A stretch of DNA of 60,000 nt from Owenia fusiformis (taxonomy: Eukaryota; Annelida; Polychaeta; Sabellida; Oweniidae), in contig CAIIXF020000007.1 in NCBI GenBank assembly GCA_903813345.2, forward strand, positions 6,021,730 through 6,081,729, given 5' to 3'. Within the stretch, counting starts at the first letter, position 1; each line of letters begins with the position of its first letter. This document shows positions 21,988 to 35,472 of this stretch, one piece after another. Both the position numbers and the translations under genes were made by a program. The notes beneath the pieces are model-generated. The model was not told where the DNA came from, did not search any database, and was given only the letters and a program-made list of their open reading frames with translations.

Positions 21988-24900
21988 CTGGAAACAAATT
22001 TGATTTAGCATCATTAATAAGAAGCACCTTATACATAGCTCAACGATAAATGTTGAAGGTTTTCTGCAGCACTGTCAAGCATACCATGGTATTCAAAAAC
22101 TCTCGCAAATATCATCTGAAATAGTATTGGTACTACTTACAGAGAGCAAGGCAATGTTGAAAAGAATTATCTAACATTCAAGCACTTCCGACTCAACTCA
22201 TAATCCGCCTGAATTTCACAACGCCCGATCGTAATTGTTATCGTGTCACGAAGCAAAAATTACCCGGTCATTTGTATTGGAATCGAAATGAAAAATGGAA
22301 GATGCTTATAGGCTTATGATAAATAATATGTTACTGTCAATGGAGATGTATTCTTGAAGATCCAATGCAAACATCAATATTGAATAATTGTAATCCATGA
22401 AAATGGGCTTATTTTTCTGCAAACATGACGACCGCGTACAAATAGCAATTTGCCTTATACAGGGTGTTTCATATGTAAACCCGCCCCCTATAAACTCATA
22501 CATGTAGCATCGCTACCCTATCATGTTATATATCATTCTTTTCTCCGTGGAAAGTTACATAAGATTGTAAAGTTTCAGAATCAAGGGATGTCCTTAAAAA
22601 GATACAATGTGTCAAAGTATGTCGGTATGGGGTCATTTAGAAGGTAATTTTTTGGTCATTTCAGTTCGGTGATCTATTCACTTTGCTACACAATTTTAGT
22701 GATTAAGGTTGTACCAGGGTCCCTGACCTCGCTATAAGTCACCGCATGAATCCTATCTATATGTTTTTGTGCATAACTGTTACACACATGTGGACTGAAC
22801 TCTGCCATGACGAGAAGTGCTACAAATGTGCACTAAATTTTTCCTTTAAATTGCCCTCGAAATGACCAGAAATGACCCATAACCACATACTTTGGGACAT
22901 CTTTTTTCATGGATATCCCTGGATTCTGAAACTTTATATAACTTTCAACAAGGAACAAAGTGATATATAACTTGACAGAGTGACAATACTACATATATGA
23001 GTTTATGGGGGGGGGGGTGCATACATTCAAAACAACCTGTATATGTATTTGTAGCTATTCCAAAGATATGTTAATGATATATTATTATACTTTAAAAGAT
23101 ATGAGCTACGAAATTGAACTTGCTAAAAATTCTTATTTCTTAAGTTAATAAGAGTACCCTGAAATCTTGGGAATACTATAGACAAAAATATGGGTTTGCT
23201 ATTTTTGAAGATACCCCTCTTGGAATAGGTTTCCTAGTCATTTGTTACTTGTGACCCCTTTATTTTGAGGTAATGACCAAATATGAACATGGCAAATATC
23301 CTTTCATATCCTCAAAAACAAAGAAATAATCATATCTCCGAGAAAGACAATTCTAAGACAAACACTTTGATATAATAAAAGCCATATACATGTTTAGAAT
23401 TAATAGTAATTAATATTATTTAGTTGTTCTAAATACTTGTTTACGGATCACAATCTTTGTTGACCATGCTGATTGTTCAAGAATATGTTTGTGCTAGATC
23501 ATATTGGAACTTCTGATGGACTGGAATAATCTTTAGAAACAGTTATGGGATGTTTGTCTCGGTTCGGTAATAGTTCGGAAATGACCCAGCACTGATTCTT
23601 AACGCACGTTAAGGAGCCGTCCATTAGTTTGTTTAATTTTCTAAATGAAAACAGAAAGTAAGGTCGGCGTAATTTGTTTGGATATATGTTTGCATGGGTG
23701 CCAAAATGCGGAGAGAAGACTAAATATTGTTACAAAGCACGAAATGAATTTACTTTGAGGACAATCAGTTATACGAAAAACAAGGTCCCGATATCCCAAG
23801 CTATGTTTTAACGCATATAAGACCCCCTCCCCATCATCATAGGAATTACCATCACTATGATTAGTCCATTGGACTTACATTTCATTCATACCGATATCAT
23901 TTCGAAACATGTTGAAGAACAACAAAGCAGTTAACTTGTCAAATCGCTTTTTCAAAGGTCTTTGACGTCATTTATATGTTCTTTTCCAAGAAAACCCCTC
24001 AACTATGTTAAGGAGGAAAACGCTTTACAAATTTATCGATGGATCCCTAATGCAAAATAAATCAATTCTTTGTTTTCTCTGGTGTGTTTTGAAAGTCAAA
24101 CACTGAAGACTCGCGTGATGAAAATATCGAACATCAATAAGTCAAAAATCAAAACAACTTTTATTTGCAGGGTCATTTGGTATCATAAACACGCTTGAAT
24201 GGGTCAATCAATGTAAAATCAAATATATGATTAATGTGAACCGTGTACATCGTAACCGTCAATGCTGAATTAAGGTCAAACAACAAATGTTAAATTAAGG
24301 TCAAAACTTTTTTTGTACAGGAACGACAAATCAAATGTTTATAGGTATTGAGATACTATTAATCACAAATATAACTAATACATAGTCTAATATATACCGG
24401 GTGGGCATAAAGAATGGGCCGTACTTCGGCAGCTGATATCGCCCAAATCCTCTTACCTCTACTTCTAAAAAATTTGCACATATGTGAAACTAGTTATCCC
24501 CCTGATATACAAAATTTCTGATAATGGGATCAACATCAAAAACACGAGTCAAAGACGCATGTTCCGGATAATTTCAAGATGACGTCAATCCTAGTTACAC
24601 TTGAAGACAGATCAATTGGTCGTCCATCTTCTCTGAGGATGGAACACAAATAGTTTTTCATGAGATGATTGAGTTTCAAAATAATGCACTTTAGTCTATT
24701 GTTCAATTTTCAAGGTGATAGCTTGATACGGAGTTTTGATTAAACCAAATAACCATTCGCGACCAGAAGTTGAATAACTAAGGTCTTTTTAAGGTCTTTG
24801 CTGAACACCTTCCGACTATGAACACTGACCAGTCATTGAAATATTGATCTGTCTAATCTCAACTATCTTAACTCAAATGTCTTCGATTTAATAAATTAAT

Positions 24901-27900
24901 GGTCTTAATCATAATGGGTCGTTAGATAACATGACGAAATCCATTTGAATCGAATTTTCAAATTACTGGAATGCCATAATATAAAGCTAGAACTACAAAT
25001 GGTTTTTGAGAGCATTTCCTCGTATTTCCTCAAAATCCAGAATATTGCGAATGCAACTTCGAAATATGAGCACATCCTAATCCGAACGCCCTTAACTGGT
25101 TCAAGAGGTATTCGGATTAGACAGGTTTTACTGTACACAGACGTTGGAGATTTATCTTATTTTAGAATATGTGTCTAATAAATAATCTTGTCATCGTGCC
25201 ACGATTCTTTCTTCAAAATCCATTTATTTTCAGATTTTACTCAGATAACCCCAACTTTTTTCTAATCACTATTGAAATTTAAGCAATAAATGGTTTTGTT
25301 TGGACAGGTACTTGGTGTGATTGAGTAGTATGGCGAGTGGAGTAATAATGAGGACATGGACAGTGATCAATCAATAATTATATATTAGGCTGAGTGTTGA
25401 TAGCACCATCGCATTTGTTTAATTTGCTTAATTATCTGAAGTTGGTGGAAGTGATTCAACCAAGGCTAAATGTGTTTTATGACCCCTCATTTATCTAGGA
25501 ATCGTTTTCTTCATACGAAATTCATTTGTAAACAAACTATAATGATGAGAAACACGATGGATAGTGACAATCACATTCTCTACCGTGCTCCTTTAAGATA
25601 AGATATGAGATGCGATAACTATTGTTAGGGTAGCAAATTGTTTTAAATCCAGGTGAAATGCGTTTTTATACATTACAACTCATTTCACGGACAATCATTT
25701 GAATCTCACGTGTTGACAGACCATGAATTGAAGAGGCATGGGAGTTTGGAATCACCTGCAACATCTACTGTGCTCCTTTAAGATAAGAGATGCGATGGCT
25801 ATAATCAGGCCAACTCGACATTATTTGAATCCAAATTGAATGCACCTCGTATAAATCTTTTCTAGAACCCTCAATACATTGTTTGGACACTTATTGAAAA
25901 CAAACCTTATGACAAGAGATGATAACTATAGTCAGGGGAAGTGAATAGACTTATGTTGTCATTGTTGAAGACTCTTTATTATCTTCTGTAAATATTTCGC
26001 AAATAGGATTCAATTCAATAAAAAAAATACGGTGCTATGCTCTGTATGTGATTGATGTAGGTTAATTGATATACTCATAAAAGTTTGTTCTCAGGAATTC
26101 TTTCCATCATTCGAAATACTGTCGTTAAAACTATTTCAAGATACGAGAAACATTATTTTCGTACTTTTTGATGTGTTCATGTTTATACTAGTTCGAGTCG
26201 TACTAAAACGCTTCCTAAGTGTAAAATATTCCAAACAGCTGAAGTTTGCAGATATTTTGATTTCAACGTTTACAAACACACTTCATGTTTTATCTGTCGA
26301 TTGGCATGCTCTGACCACACATGATAGAGCAAACCCCAACATCACTCTATTTCATCGATCCCAACGATCAGGAATGAGTTATTCACTAAATAGAACCAAA
26401 ACTGCAAAATATCCCAATGGGGATTGAGAATGGAAAGGGAAAACGCGATCAAAGGGATTCAAACAAATTGATCATTTGCAATGCAAGTTACATTACAGAC
26501 AATGCGAGTGAAATAGTAGGCAAATTAATTAAATCATGAAATATTGCGAGAATTTCTTATTATAATCAATCCCTACTATTTGGGTCTATGTCGCCGTTGT
26601 GAAAAGCAGGCGTGACGTAACACTTGTGGAGATCAAACATATGATTTAATTTAAACGCCGTCGGTTCATCGATGCCAAGATCATAGTTGAGATATTCGAT
26701 CGTATTCGCATTTTGATATATCAGAATAATCGAATTTAAATAATAGATTTTCTGTCAGATGTATTGTTGCGAAGCTAAAATGAACTAGGCAGGTAATATG
26801 CTTTGTATCATGTTTGCCCGTTTGACAGAAATAAATGGTAAAATTATGGGGAAGATGTCAGTTTCTAACAGCACGATATTGCATTAAAATATGAAATTAA
26901 TCATTTTAGACAAAGGTCATATGTTCTGTTGATGTATATACTACTTAAAACCCTTCTTTGCCTATCATTAAAGCCATGAACTTCAACAAAATTACAAGTT
27001 TGGTTTCATCTGAATTCTCCACCGTACTTTCTATAGTCATTACGTAAGTAATATGGGGCCATTGCGAGAGCACTTCTTTATTTAAACATGATTGATTGTT
27101 TCAGGGTTCAAAAAGAATGCAAGCTGAAAAATGAAGGATATATTTTGTAATATAGCAAAATAACCTCATCGGGAATGATAGATGGTATTTTACATTCGAC
27201 TTGGAATGAATATGATCTTGATTTTAGGTGCAATTTCTCAATTAGCTCATCTCTACACCAATCTTCTGGTTCCTATTTGCAAACATGAGAGACATGGTGG
27301 TAAAGCATGTCAAATAATTATTTTCTGTCGACAAACTCCGTTCCAGGAACTGTCTAGCATTGACAGCCAACATCTTTTACGTACTTCCGTTTCGGTAATA
27401 ACTACGTTAAGATTGATAAAAGTCGTTATGTTCCTTAATATATTGACTATACTCTATCAACCAGCGTTTCATTTTCTATGATTGCTTAGACATCGGCGCA
27501 AAATATTTATAGATCTCTCCCTACTTCTCCCCTAGCCTGGTGATAAATTTAGTACACATGGTATCGTCAATGGATCCAGGGACTTAAAGGTGTTAAGTCG
27601 CGAACTCTTTATCCTATATTACTAAATTAAAAACTCTTTATGCCTGCTGCAATTCGCACCATTGACAGGCATTTATTAAACTCTTCTTTCCAATAAAATC
27701 ATCATTAAAGAAATGTGTTATTCTATTTTTTAATTTAATTTTGGTGAATTTTAGGATCAGGATAGGGCACTTAAGCTCCTTTAAAACTCCCTCTATATTC
27801 GCGTTGGATCAAACCTCTCACTCTATGGGTTAAAATATTGTTATGTTAAAAGGGAATACCCATACTGTGTACCAGGTGTGAAGCTATTTCTTTTCATTCT

Positions 27901-30900
27901 ATGAGGGAAACTATAGAACGTAGAACATATGAGACAGTTTGTACCCATGCGGAATGATGTTTCCTTGGAGCAATCATACACATCATTGAATCTTCATCTT
28001 GAAACCTGGTTCAAAGATTTACATCAGTTTTACGTGTATTCTCCTTCGAGAGACATATTTCTCCCCCGGGATACATTACATATATTTGAAAAGCTCCTTT
28101 ACTTTAAAGTACCACAGGGGCTTAACACACAGTAAGCCTTTTTTCTTTATAATTAACAATTTGCAAGTAATTGGCATATTACTGTCAGGTCGATTCTTTA
28201 AGAAATAGTTGCGTTCATCCGTGAAAGGTTCGCAAGTATAAGCTTTGATGATTCTTATATAAACTTAAAAGGGTATATACGAGACTAGTATACACTGTCG
28301 GATCCAGGGGCATGCCTCCCCCCCCCCCCAGGAAAAAAATCCAGCCCAAATATTTTGTAGGGCCTCAATAATTAGGCCTCTTTGGGCATTACTTGGCCTC
28401 CTTTTGGGCCTTATTTATGCCAAATTACTGAAAGTGGGCCTTATATTTTCAAAAAGACAAGTCTCGTATGGAAAATAGTCTACTGGGCTAAAAATATAGA
28501 AATAACACCAAAATTAAATGATGAATATTCATATGAGGACAATTAAATCTACAATATGTAAAAATATCAAAATTGTCCGAAGCAGGGGTAACGTGCAGTG
28601 GACCGATTCAATAAAGGACACGAATTGTGGTTTTAGGGCCCGTTTTTTCTGACTTAAAATGTGGACCCCTGCTTCACTTCTTGGTCCGCCAATGGTATAT
28701 TAAACTGATAGAGCTTCACTCGTGTGTGTTTTAGTTACTTCTATCGATTGTAACTAGTGATGGCACATACACAATCGTGTTGATTCTAGTCTAATTACGA
28801 ATAAATGAAACTTTGTCGTGTCTCTAAACTAAATCATTAAACATACATTTCATGTTAGGGTCAGGACAGTTAAAAAGTAAAAAAAATGTATTGCAATACA
28901 AATACAATTTTTGAATTGAGTATGAAATAATTACCAATTTCAAATGTCAATGAGAGTCGCTTTGGAAGTAACTTGAGTATATTGTTATTCAATGTAGATG
29001 TCAACATACAGTTTATCACACGGATATGTTTCAAATAAACACCAAATCACTATTGACTGTATAACTGTCAAATTAATCTTTATAAATGGTTAATATAGGT
29101 TTTCTGAATGAAAGTCGTCATTGATCAAATCAAGCATTATAGAATGGTTATAGTTATTCGTCTGGTGATCATAAAACTGACGCTATAAAGTTGTTTATTT
29201 CTTCTGTTTACTTCTTACCAATTCCTTTGATCTGCTAGATTACGCCGTTGAACAGTTAAACACTGACATTGCATGACTTCATTTTTATGTTTAAATATGC
29301 ATGACGTCGGGGAGAATTGTTAAAATTATGATTTTCATGTTTTGCATGCCAAGCTACGTGTTTCTGTGATTAATCGTTCGGATTAAAAATGGATTTTACT
29401 TGTTCGTCTAATTGATCAGCGATTATATTTAATCAGTTTTAATGGATTTCTATGTCTGAAACATTCAGCCTTTTGATATCTCAAAAAATTAATTGTAAAC
29501 AATAATTCCAATAATTGACACAACTATGACGATATGACATAATTATATCGTGTACATACATTCTACTGTTACAATGCCTATATTGGCTAAGTGATGATAT
29601 ATTATGTTTTTATTGTATATATTTAGCTTCCAGGGCAAATATCATAATCAAGAGCTATAAATCTATTTTATTGGCTAATATAATATGATACTTATTTTGA
29701 GATGTGAACTTATTGCGATACATGAATTAGAATAGTCTCGAAGTGTGAGGTTATTATGTAATACGGTTCCTTAGTAATAGATAACAGTGTATATCGGACA
29801 CTACTCTATTGCCACAGTGTAACATTAATGATATCATCGTCTCCACAAAGAAATATGAAAATAGGACTTGTAAATTCTAAGATCACAAAACCCTAGATTG
29901 CGAGATCTCCTTGATCACTAAACCGAATACAAATTATAATGGCATCCACCGCCATAAGGGATTGAGATGATATTATTTATTATGATGTATAACAACTGCT
30001 ACAATAAAATAACATCCATTATAATTCAATAGAGGGATTGAGCGAGAGATGGATATGAGAGATGCGTATTTTGTTCACGCTGACTTTCCTAATTTGGTTA
30101 TCATTCGCACAACCTGGTGTATCTAAAACGTCAATTCCAAATGGTATATTGACGTTATCGCAATGGATTCATTCAAATCAACTCTGTTTTGCTTCTTTCA
30201 AATGTAATTTTCAACAGTGTTTCTCGTTAAACCCAGACTTTCTAAACTACATCTCAAATTGCGCATTGAATTCTTGATATAACAGGTACCATGTTCCGAA
30301 TAAGAGATGAACAAAATGTCCTAATTACGTTGAACTCAGACACATCCAGTGAATAAAATATAGAACCTCGACACACATCTCATTTTGAGTTATTGTTGGG
30401 GGATCCAATCAGCCTGGTTTATCTATATAATTACACTTAACATATTGCTCCTTTGAGATTGTACAGCCCTTATATTGTCTAATAACTTATTTGAAAAGTA
30501 TTTGTTTCTCTCGAATTATTGAGAAGATGAATTGAATGTTTAGTCTATTTAAGTAAAGTATCTGTGGTAATTGAATCAACTCTCACATGAAATGTAATAT
30601 TACTCTTCCCCTACTGAGGTCCCGTCTATTATGTCTTGGTCCAAAATGACGTACCGGTGATCACTGTATTGCATACTCATCGAAACGGGTGTCATTACGG
30701 GATACATATTTCATTTGATACAAATAAATAGCCTTTAGAATGGAACAATATTTTAAATCAACTTTGTTTGGATTAAAAAGTTTTTACTTACGCGTATAGT
30801 TAACGTTATTATCGTAGACCCAGAGTATTTGACATATGAAGAACGGTGACCAGCACAACAGGTAAGCAATGACAACTACAAATGTCAATTTTATCGTCTT

Positions 30901-31845
30901 CATTTTTGCCTTGGATAATCTCCTGAGCGAGTGCATTCTTGAGTGAACAGCATTTTGTTGGACGATACTTTGCCGGGCCTTTTGCTTGTTCTTCAGGCCT
31001 TGGTAGATGTTATTAGTTTTGTCAAATTTGAACACCATAATGGCGTTAATACCAGGAGCCTCTTCAGAGGCGGTGCCCCATCGTACTGTGTCCCACACTT
31101 TGCAGCAGATGCTCCCATACGTGAACACGAGAATCAGAAAAGGAATAATAAACACGAGAACAGTGAATATTGTGATGTATGTTTTGGCAAGATGGTCGCT
31201 TGGTGCATCGGGGAACCTTGCCCAACAGTCGTATACCCCAGTTTGGTTGCCAACGTCCCGCTTGGCAAATATCAACAATTGAGGGATACTAAATAAGAAT
31301 GAGAGCATGTACGCTACGAATACCATCAAATGTACCTTCCGTGGCGTCCACGAGTAGTTTGAGAGTGGGTGACAAATTGCCAAGAATCTGTCTATCGCTG
31401 TCATAACGAGAATATACGTAGACAGATACATGACGCTCACCTGAAAATACTTGACTATTTTACATAAAAAGTCTCCACCCTGGAAACGATATGTCACTTC
31501 CCATACCATCTGAGGCAAAATATTTAGAAATGCAACTAACAAATCCGCGACACTCAGGTGCATTATAAACATATGCATCCTTCCTTTTTTCTTATTTGTT
31601 CTAAGCGCTATTAACACAGAAGTGTTTCCAAATATTGCTAATATAAATATCACTGCTAAAACTCCTATTTCAATCTTTGCTAACTCTTCATCTCTTGCGA
31701 ATGGATACATCGTTATGTTTTTGTTGTTATCTTTATCATCTATAGTTAAGTTGTCTGTTTCCCTGTGTGTTGTGCCTTCTTCCCAAGGACCCAGCGAAGT
31801 ATTGAGTGGATCGCTCATCCTACTCGCTTTATAATAGTAATTCAT
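21296..31845 (-). CDS. Vasopressin/oxytocin-type neuropeptide receptor (class A GPCR)
   Basis: Two coding exons, 31845-30792 and 21987-21296 (minus strand), join in frame to 1746 nt, or 581 residues. Visible features: N-terminal sequons at 15, 32 and 43; TM1 GN (73-74); TM2 LSVADLL (97-103); [19 protein letters not shown] before Cys128; TM3 DRF in place of DRY (152-154); Cys207 in DCWARF; TM6 CWSPFF (331-336); TM7 [10 protein letters not shown] (365-374); a CC pair after TM7 that may be palmitoylated; and a Ser-rich tail of about 190 residues ending TSI. The ECL1, TM3, TM6 and TM7 blocks best match vasopressin/oxytocin receptors. Neuropeptide-S/CCAP receptors are the next closest group. It probably signals through a G protein at the plasma membrane. 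The 8.8-kb intron precedes TM7, a position also known in vertebrate vasopressin/oxytocin receptor genes. Confidence 0.92.
22460..23039. mobile_element. Foldback TIR element (mariner-like ends) in receptor intron
   Basis: Starts CAGGGTGTTTCAT and ends AAAACAACCTG, with TA on both sides. Internal arms also pair (about 22524-22593 with 22911-22971). No transposase ORF. An 11-base G run (23007-23017) lies near the right end. Confidence 0.78.
23050..24395. other. Receptor intron, unannotated
   Basis: No coding, RNA or clear repeat feature recognised; AT-rich. Confidence 0.45.
24403..24500. mobile_element. Single transposon-like end (mariner/Tc1 type)
   Basis: ATATACCGGGTGGGCATAAA resembles a TA-flanked mariner terminus, but I could not find its inverted partner, so this is a fragment at best. 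Confidence 0.3.
25075..25136. mobile_element. pogo/Tigger-like terminal fragment
   Basis: The minus strand reads TACAGTAAAACCTGTCTAAT followed by CCGAATACC, a common terminus of pogo-type elements, and the inverse half CTAATCCGAACGCC lies just to the left. No transposase is seen. Confidence 0.4.
25140..30060. other. Receptor intron, remaining part
   Basis: No supported gene. The stretch 28300-28690 has a C run (28318-28329) and repeated GGGCCT/AGGCCT words with GGATCCAGGGG and GGACCCCTG near its ends, possibly an old repeat. Confidence 0.4.
30062..30277 (+). CDS. Candidate 71-residue secreted four-cysteine peptide (inside receptor intron)
   Basis: Begins with a strong signal-like sequence ([20 protein letters not shown]) followed by a short region with four cysteines and no further hydrophobic segment, ending in TGA. 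It is transcribed opposite to the receptor. No promoter, splice or homology evidence and no family recognised; chance cannot be excluded. Confidence 0.3.
   Translation: MRILFTLTFLIWLSFAQPGVSKTSIPNGILTLSQWIHSNQLCFASFKCNFQQCFSLNPDFLNYISNCALNS
30792..31845 (-). CDS. Receptor exon 1 (N terminus to TM6)
   Basis: 351 codons plus one base, with a GTAAGT donor after 30792. A second in-frame Met (MSDPLN) lies nine residues in, so the true start could be either. A minus-strand acceptor ctctttcag near 31980 suggests a separate 5'UTR exon. Confidence 0.92.
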
Positions 31846-33044
31846 CCGACAAATGACGACTGTTTACAGGTCATCGATAAGTTCACGTCGATCAAAATCG
31901 CTTTTCTCATCTCTCTAGAGAATAAGACACGAAAATGTTGCATCTGCAAAACATTAAAAGAAATGTTAATAAATACGTGCTGAAAGAGCAATTGGTTCTC
32001 AAATGATCGTAAACAGTGTGTGTAATTTGTAAATTACATTCAGCGTTTTGTTTCCACTAACTAGATGCTGGTTCAATCAAACGGGAAAATTGCAATCGGT
32101 TGCTAGCTCCCGCAATATCGGAACGTCAGTGCGTCCGGACACCTCAAGGTAAAGTGCAGTAGCGAAATAGCATAAAGCGGTGGTTTCCAGTACTCCGTTA
32201 TGAGTTTAATTAACAGGAGATCATATCCAGAGGTACTTACTACCAACCAATATAAAACCAGGGAAAATTAACCAATAAAAAATCATTGATACTCATCTTT
32301 TATTTAATACACACATAGATCTTCATTTAGTAGGTTTTTACGTCCACCAATGATATCAATCACTCATTAATTACCATACGTCTTGCAATTGGTACCCGTC
32401 TTGATTGAACCATTGGGAGAGAGAAAGTGTTTTAGAATCCTATTATTTGATATGGTGCAAATCTAATCGATTTAGATAATCATAAAACACAAGTGTTAAC
32501 AACATACGTAACGTAAAAACCTTATCTAAAAATTAATTTGATAGCAGGCGGAGGAATGTAGAGATCAAATTAGATCAGTTGAAGTTGAACAGGAATGGAG
32601 AGAAAGTGTGCAAGTTTTCTATGATTGAACGAAGGGCAAAATATGGAACGTAGAAACTCACTGTTTAACAAATTGATTAAAACGAACTGATGGAACTTAT
32701 CATCATCACATACATCTTAATATCACCTGTATGTACGGATAACTTCAGAATGTCTATTAATCTACGTTGAGTCAAAGAGTAGACTGCATTGGAGTTTGTA
32801 TAACTCCGCATGAAAATAGCAGGAAATATGCAAACCACATTGCGGTCATCTTGGCTTTTGAGAGAGAAGAAAGTCCATGAAAAAAGACAGCTCTATCCGA
32901 GCAGATACAAACCAATGCATATATCCGCAATATTAGCATCCACTTCTTCAGTTGTGCAGAAAATCTTCAAATCCTCTAACACCTAGTAAACACATGCCAA
33001 AAGGGGAAGGACCTAAATGTATATTAGGGAATAAAGTGAAATAC

Positions 33045-33245
33045 TACTACCAGTTTAACCATCAGGTGCACGTGGCTAATTCGGATCAAATAAAATGGCA
33101 GATATAGGAAAAGTGCCTTTAAACTTGATGTTCACTAGATTTATCGAATCAGTTTTCATACGTGGCCTTTTTGAGTTTGAGAAAACTGAAAATATGTTCA
33201 GTAAAAGATAATATGATAACTGTCCAATACAAGACATGATATTTC
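33045..33245. repeat. Dispersed repeat, partner at 59810-60000
   Basis: TACCAGTTTAACCATCAGGT, then AATGGCAG and GCCTTTAAACTTGA, followed by ATATGTTCAGTAAAAGATAA, align collinearly with the last 190 bases of the window at clearly reduced identity. Confidence 0.65.
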
Positions 33246-34028
33246 ACCTTTTATGATTTCAACATTGGCTTCATTGGGAATCTGTCTAACCAAAATTGCA
33301 AATTTTGAAAGAACACGTTTTATATAGAATTCAAAAACTTGAATAAAGAATGACAAATATCAAGATCATTTCTACTTGCATCTAGTCTATTAGCGCAATC
33401 ATACAAAAATTAAACAAATCCTCAAGAATCCCAATTATCCAACAAACAAAGAAGTGATTTCCAACGTTAACGCCATTTCCATTCTTTTCAGGAAGCATAA
33501 CTACAATTCGAAACCTCAAGATCATATGACTTTTCATTCTTACCTAGCTTTGTGTGCCGACAGCCTTCCCGGAGTTGACGCGATGTTATGGATAATTTTA
33601 CCTTACGCCTTATCAAATATTAGTAAACTGAATTTTGTTTCCCAGCTTCTCGTGTCTTGCGATTCTTCTTACTACTTTTGTATCTAATGCAAAAAGTTTG
33701 TAGCGCCTGGGATATGAAATAACGATGTACTCGGTTGTGATTTACAAGCATTGAACAAGAATTGAGTGGTTTTGGGGATTAGCAATGATTGACACGTTGA
33801 GACAAGGATGGGCAAAATTGTTATTACAAATGCCAAGAAACATTCAGATACATCTGTCTACAAGATGAATTACAAACTAATAACTCTTTGTCCATGACCT
33901 GACAATATTTTATCAATTTTGGCGATTGTAATGAAGTGATGTACAGGGTGCTTCATAATAAACTTCAAAGCTAATCCTATATTATCTGGCCCTTAATCTA
34001 TATATCATTATAGAGCTTTTTCAATGCC

Positions 34029-34151
34029 TGAGTCACATTTGTTCCGATCCATCGGCCGACGTCAGGCCGATTGAGTATTTTGTTCAAAACTGAATACAAA
34101 ATACTCAATTGTCCGGCCACCGGGCGATGAATCGGAGCAAATGTGACCCAG
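34029..34151. repeat. GC-rich palindrome, family P copy 2
   Basis: CTGAGTCACATTTGTTCCGA at the left pairs with TCGGAGCAAATGTGACCCAG at the right; the GATTGAGTATTTTGT core is shared with copy 1 (21058-21162). It interrupts a mariner-like end beginning ACAGGGTGCTTCATAATAAA at about 33943. Confidence 0.88.
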
Positions 34152-35215
34152 GTAATACTGACTACTAAAAGCTATAGATGTCACTATTTGTAAAGACATT
34201 GCAACAATCGAGAAAGGTTTACTCAGAGTCCCAAAGAACAGAGACAGAAGAATAAAAATTAAGCTTTTTGACCGTGTTTGTAATTATTTCAAATAATTCT
34301 AGATCATTATCCTAAAATAATCGAAAATGAGTGCAGTCCAACTTAAATTGATGAAAAAGTTGGAATGTTGTTTTTAATTCTGGAATTCGAAGGCGGTGGA
34401 TCAAACTTGAGCTAAATAATGAATACCTTTACCATCTAATAAAACAAAAAGAATCATTACAAGAATACATCAAGCTTAGGCTGCTTTCGTTGACATTCAC
34501 TAACCCTCTAATTAAATGAAATTGCAAGTTTATTTTTCATCGGATTTATGCTGATACGATGCGGAAAGGTTGAATGCTAACGTACTTTGGGTCACGGAAG
34601 CGTAATGATTTACTTTATAGTTTGATATGTTTTCTCATCAAGCTCCTAAATATGTTCCCGGAATATGTCCGAGAGTGTTTGAACTCGGTGACATAGTGGA
34701 TGTTTATTTCTCAGACATACACTCCCATTCGACAGTTTGGCAACCCTGCATGACTCTTAAAAAATAGCCTGTAAGTGTCATTGAGTCTGAATTTTCGATA
34801 ATTTTTTCAAATCGCCAAAAATCAAAACCGTTGAAATTCCAAAAGGAGGCTACAACCAATCTCTATTTGAAATATGCAAAAATAGGTCATTCCGTTCTTT
34901 GTCTTTCAAGTAAAGATTAAACATTTTCTGATAAATTCTACGTTATTTTTTAAATTGTAAAATGTCTTACTTTTATGTGCATCTTATTATTGTTTTCTCT
35001 GTTTTATTTCAAGAATTCAATTATGTTCCGATCCACCTTTTATAATTACCAAGAGCAATTTTTATTAATGATAGGTATGCCGTTATCTATAAATATTTAT
35101 TTTATCAATTTATACCACAATTTATATGCTTTCGAGATGTTAATACTTTATTGATAACGAAAGTGAATATGTCCGCACATGAGAGAAAATGTCCAAAAGT
35201 GTAATAGAAGGCAGG

Positions 35216-35223
35216 TATAAAAG
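35216..35223 (+). promoter_or_regulatory. Candidate TATA box
   Basis: TATAAAAG 162 bases upstream of an ATG (35378) that opens a signal peptide and is preceded by an ACAACAACAACAACACT leader. Confidence 0.4.
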
Positions 35224-35377
35224 TAGAAGTAAGTATGATCAGCCATGCAATCTGCATACAAATCATCACTGTTATCTTATCCTGATCATTATTACGCAAT
35301 ATCGCTTCTTAGGATGCCATGCAACATGAAATAATTCAACGTTATTTCGTTATTCTGAGCAACAACAACAACAACAC

Positions 35378-35472
35378 TATGGCCACAACCATTTCCGAAG
35401 CTTTCTATATCATTATAGTTTCCATCTTTGTTGGACTGTGTTTGGCGGTTGACGTCTGTAACAAACGGCAGG
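35378..35472 (+). CDS. Candidate signal-peptide exon of a small secreted protein
   Basis: ATGGCC in good context encodes a hydrophobic leader (IIIVSIFVGLCLA) followed by VDVCNKRQ, then CAG|GTAGTC. If spliced to gttttag|AAC at 35564, the frame stays open for about 30 codons with two more cysteines and stops at 35654-35656. An alternative donor GTAAGA (35519) gives a different tail but an intron of only 45 bases. Neither junction is proven and I recognise no family. Confidence 0.33.

Larger units (their letters stand above)
31985..35210. other. Upstream of receptor gene, no gene seen
   Basis: The receptor promoter should be here; a locally GC-richer patch near 32080-32170 could be an untranslated exon. 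Holds palindrome 34029-34151 and a dispersed repeat at 33045-33245, listed separately. Confidence 0.4.

Noticed and set aside
23007-23017. Homopolymer runs here and at 28318-28329 and 58677-58692
   Set aside because: Ordinary slippage tracts, possibly assembly-uncertain; no function supported.
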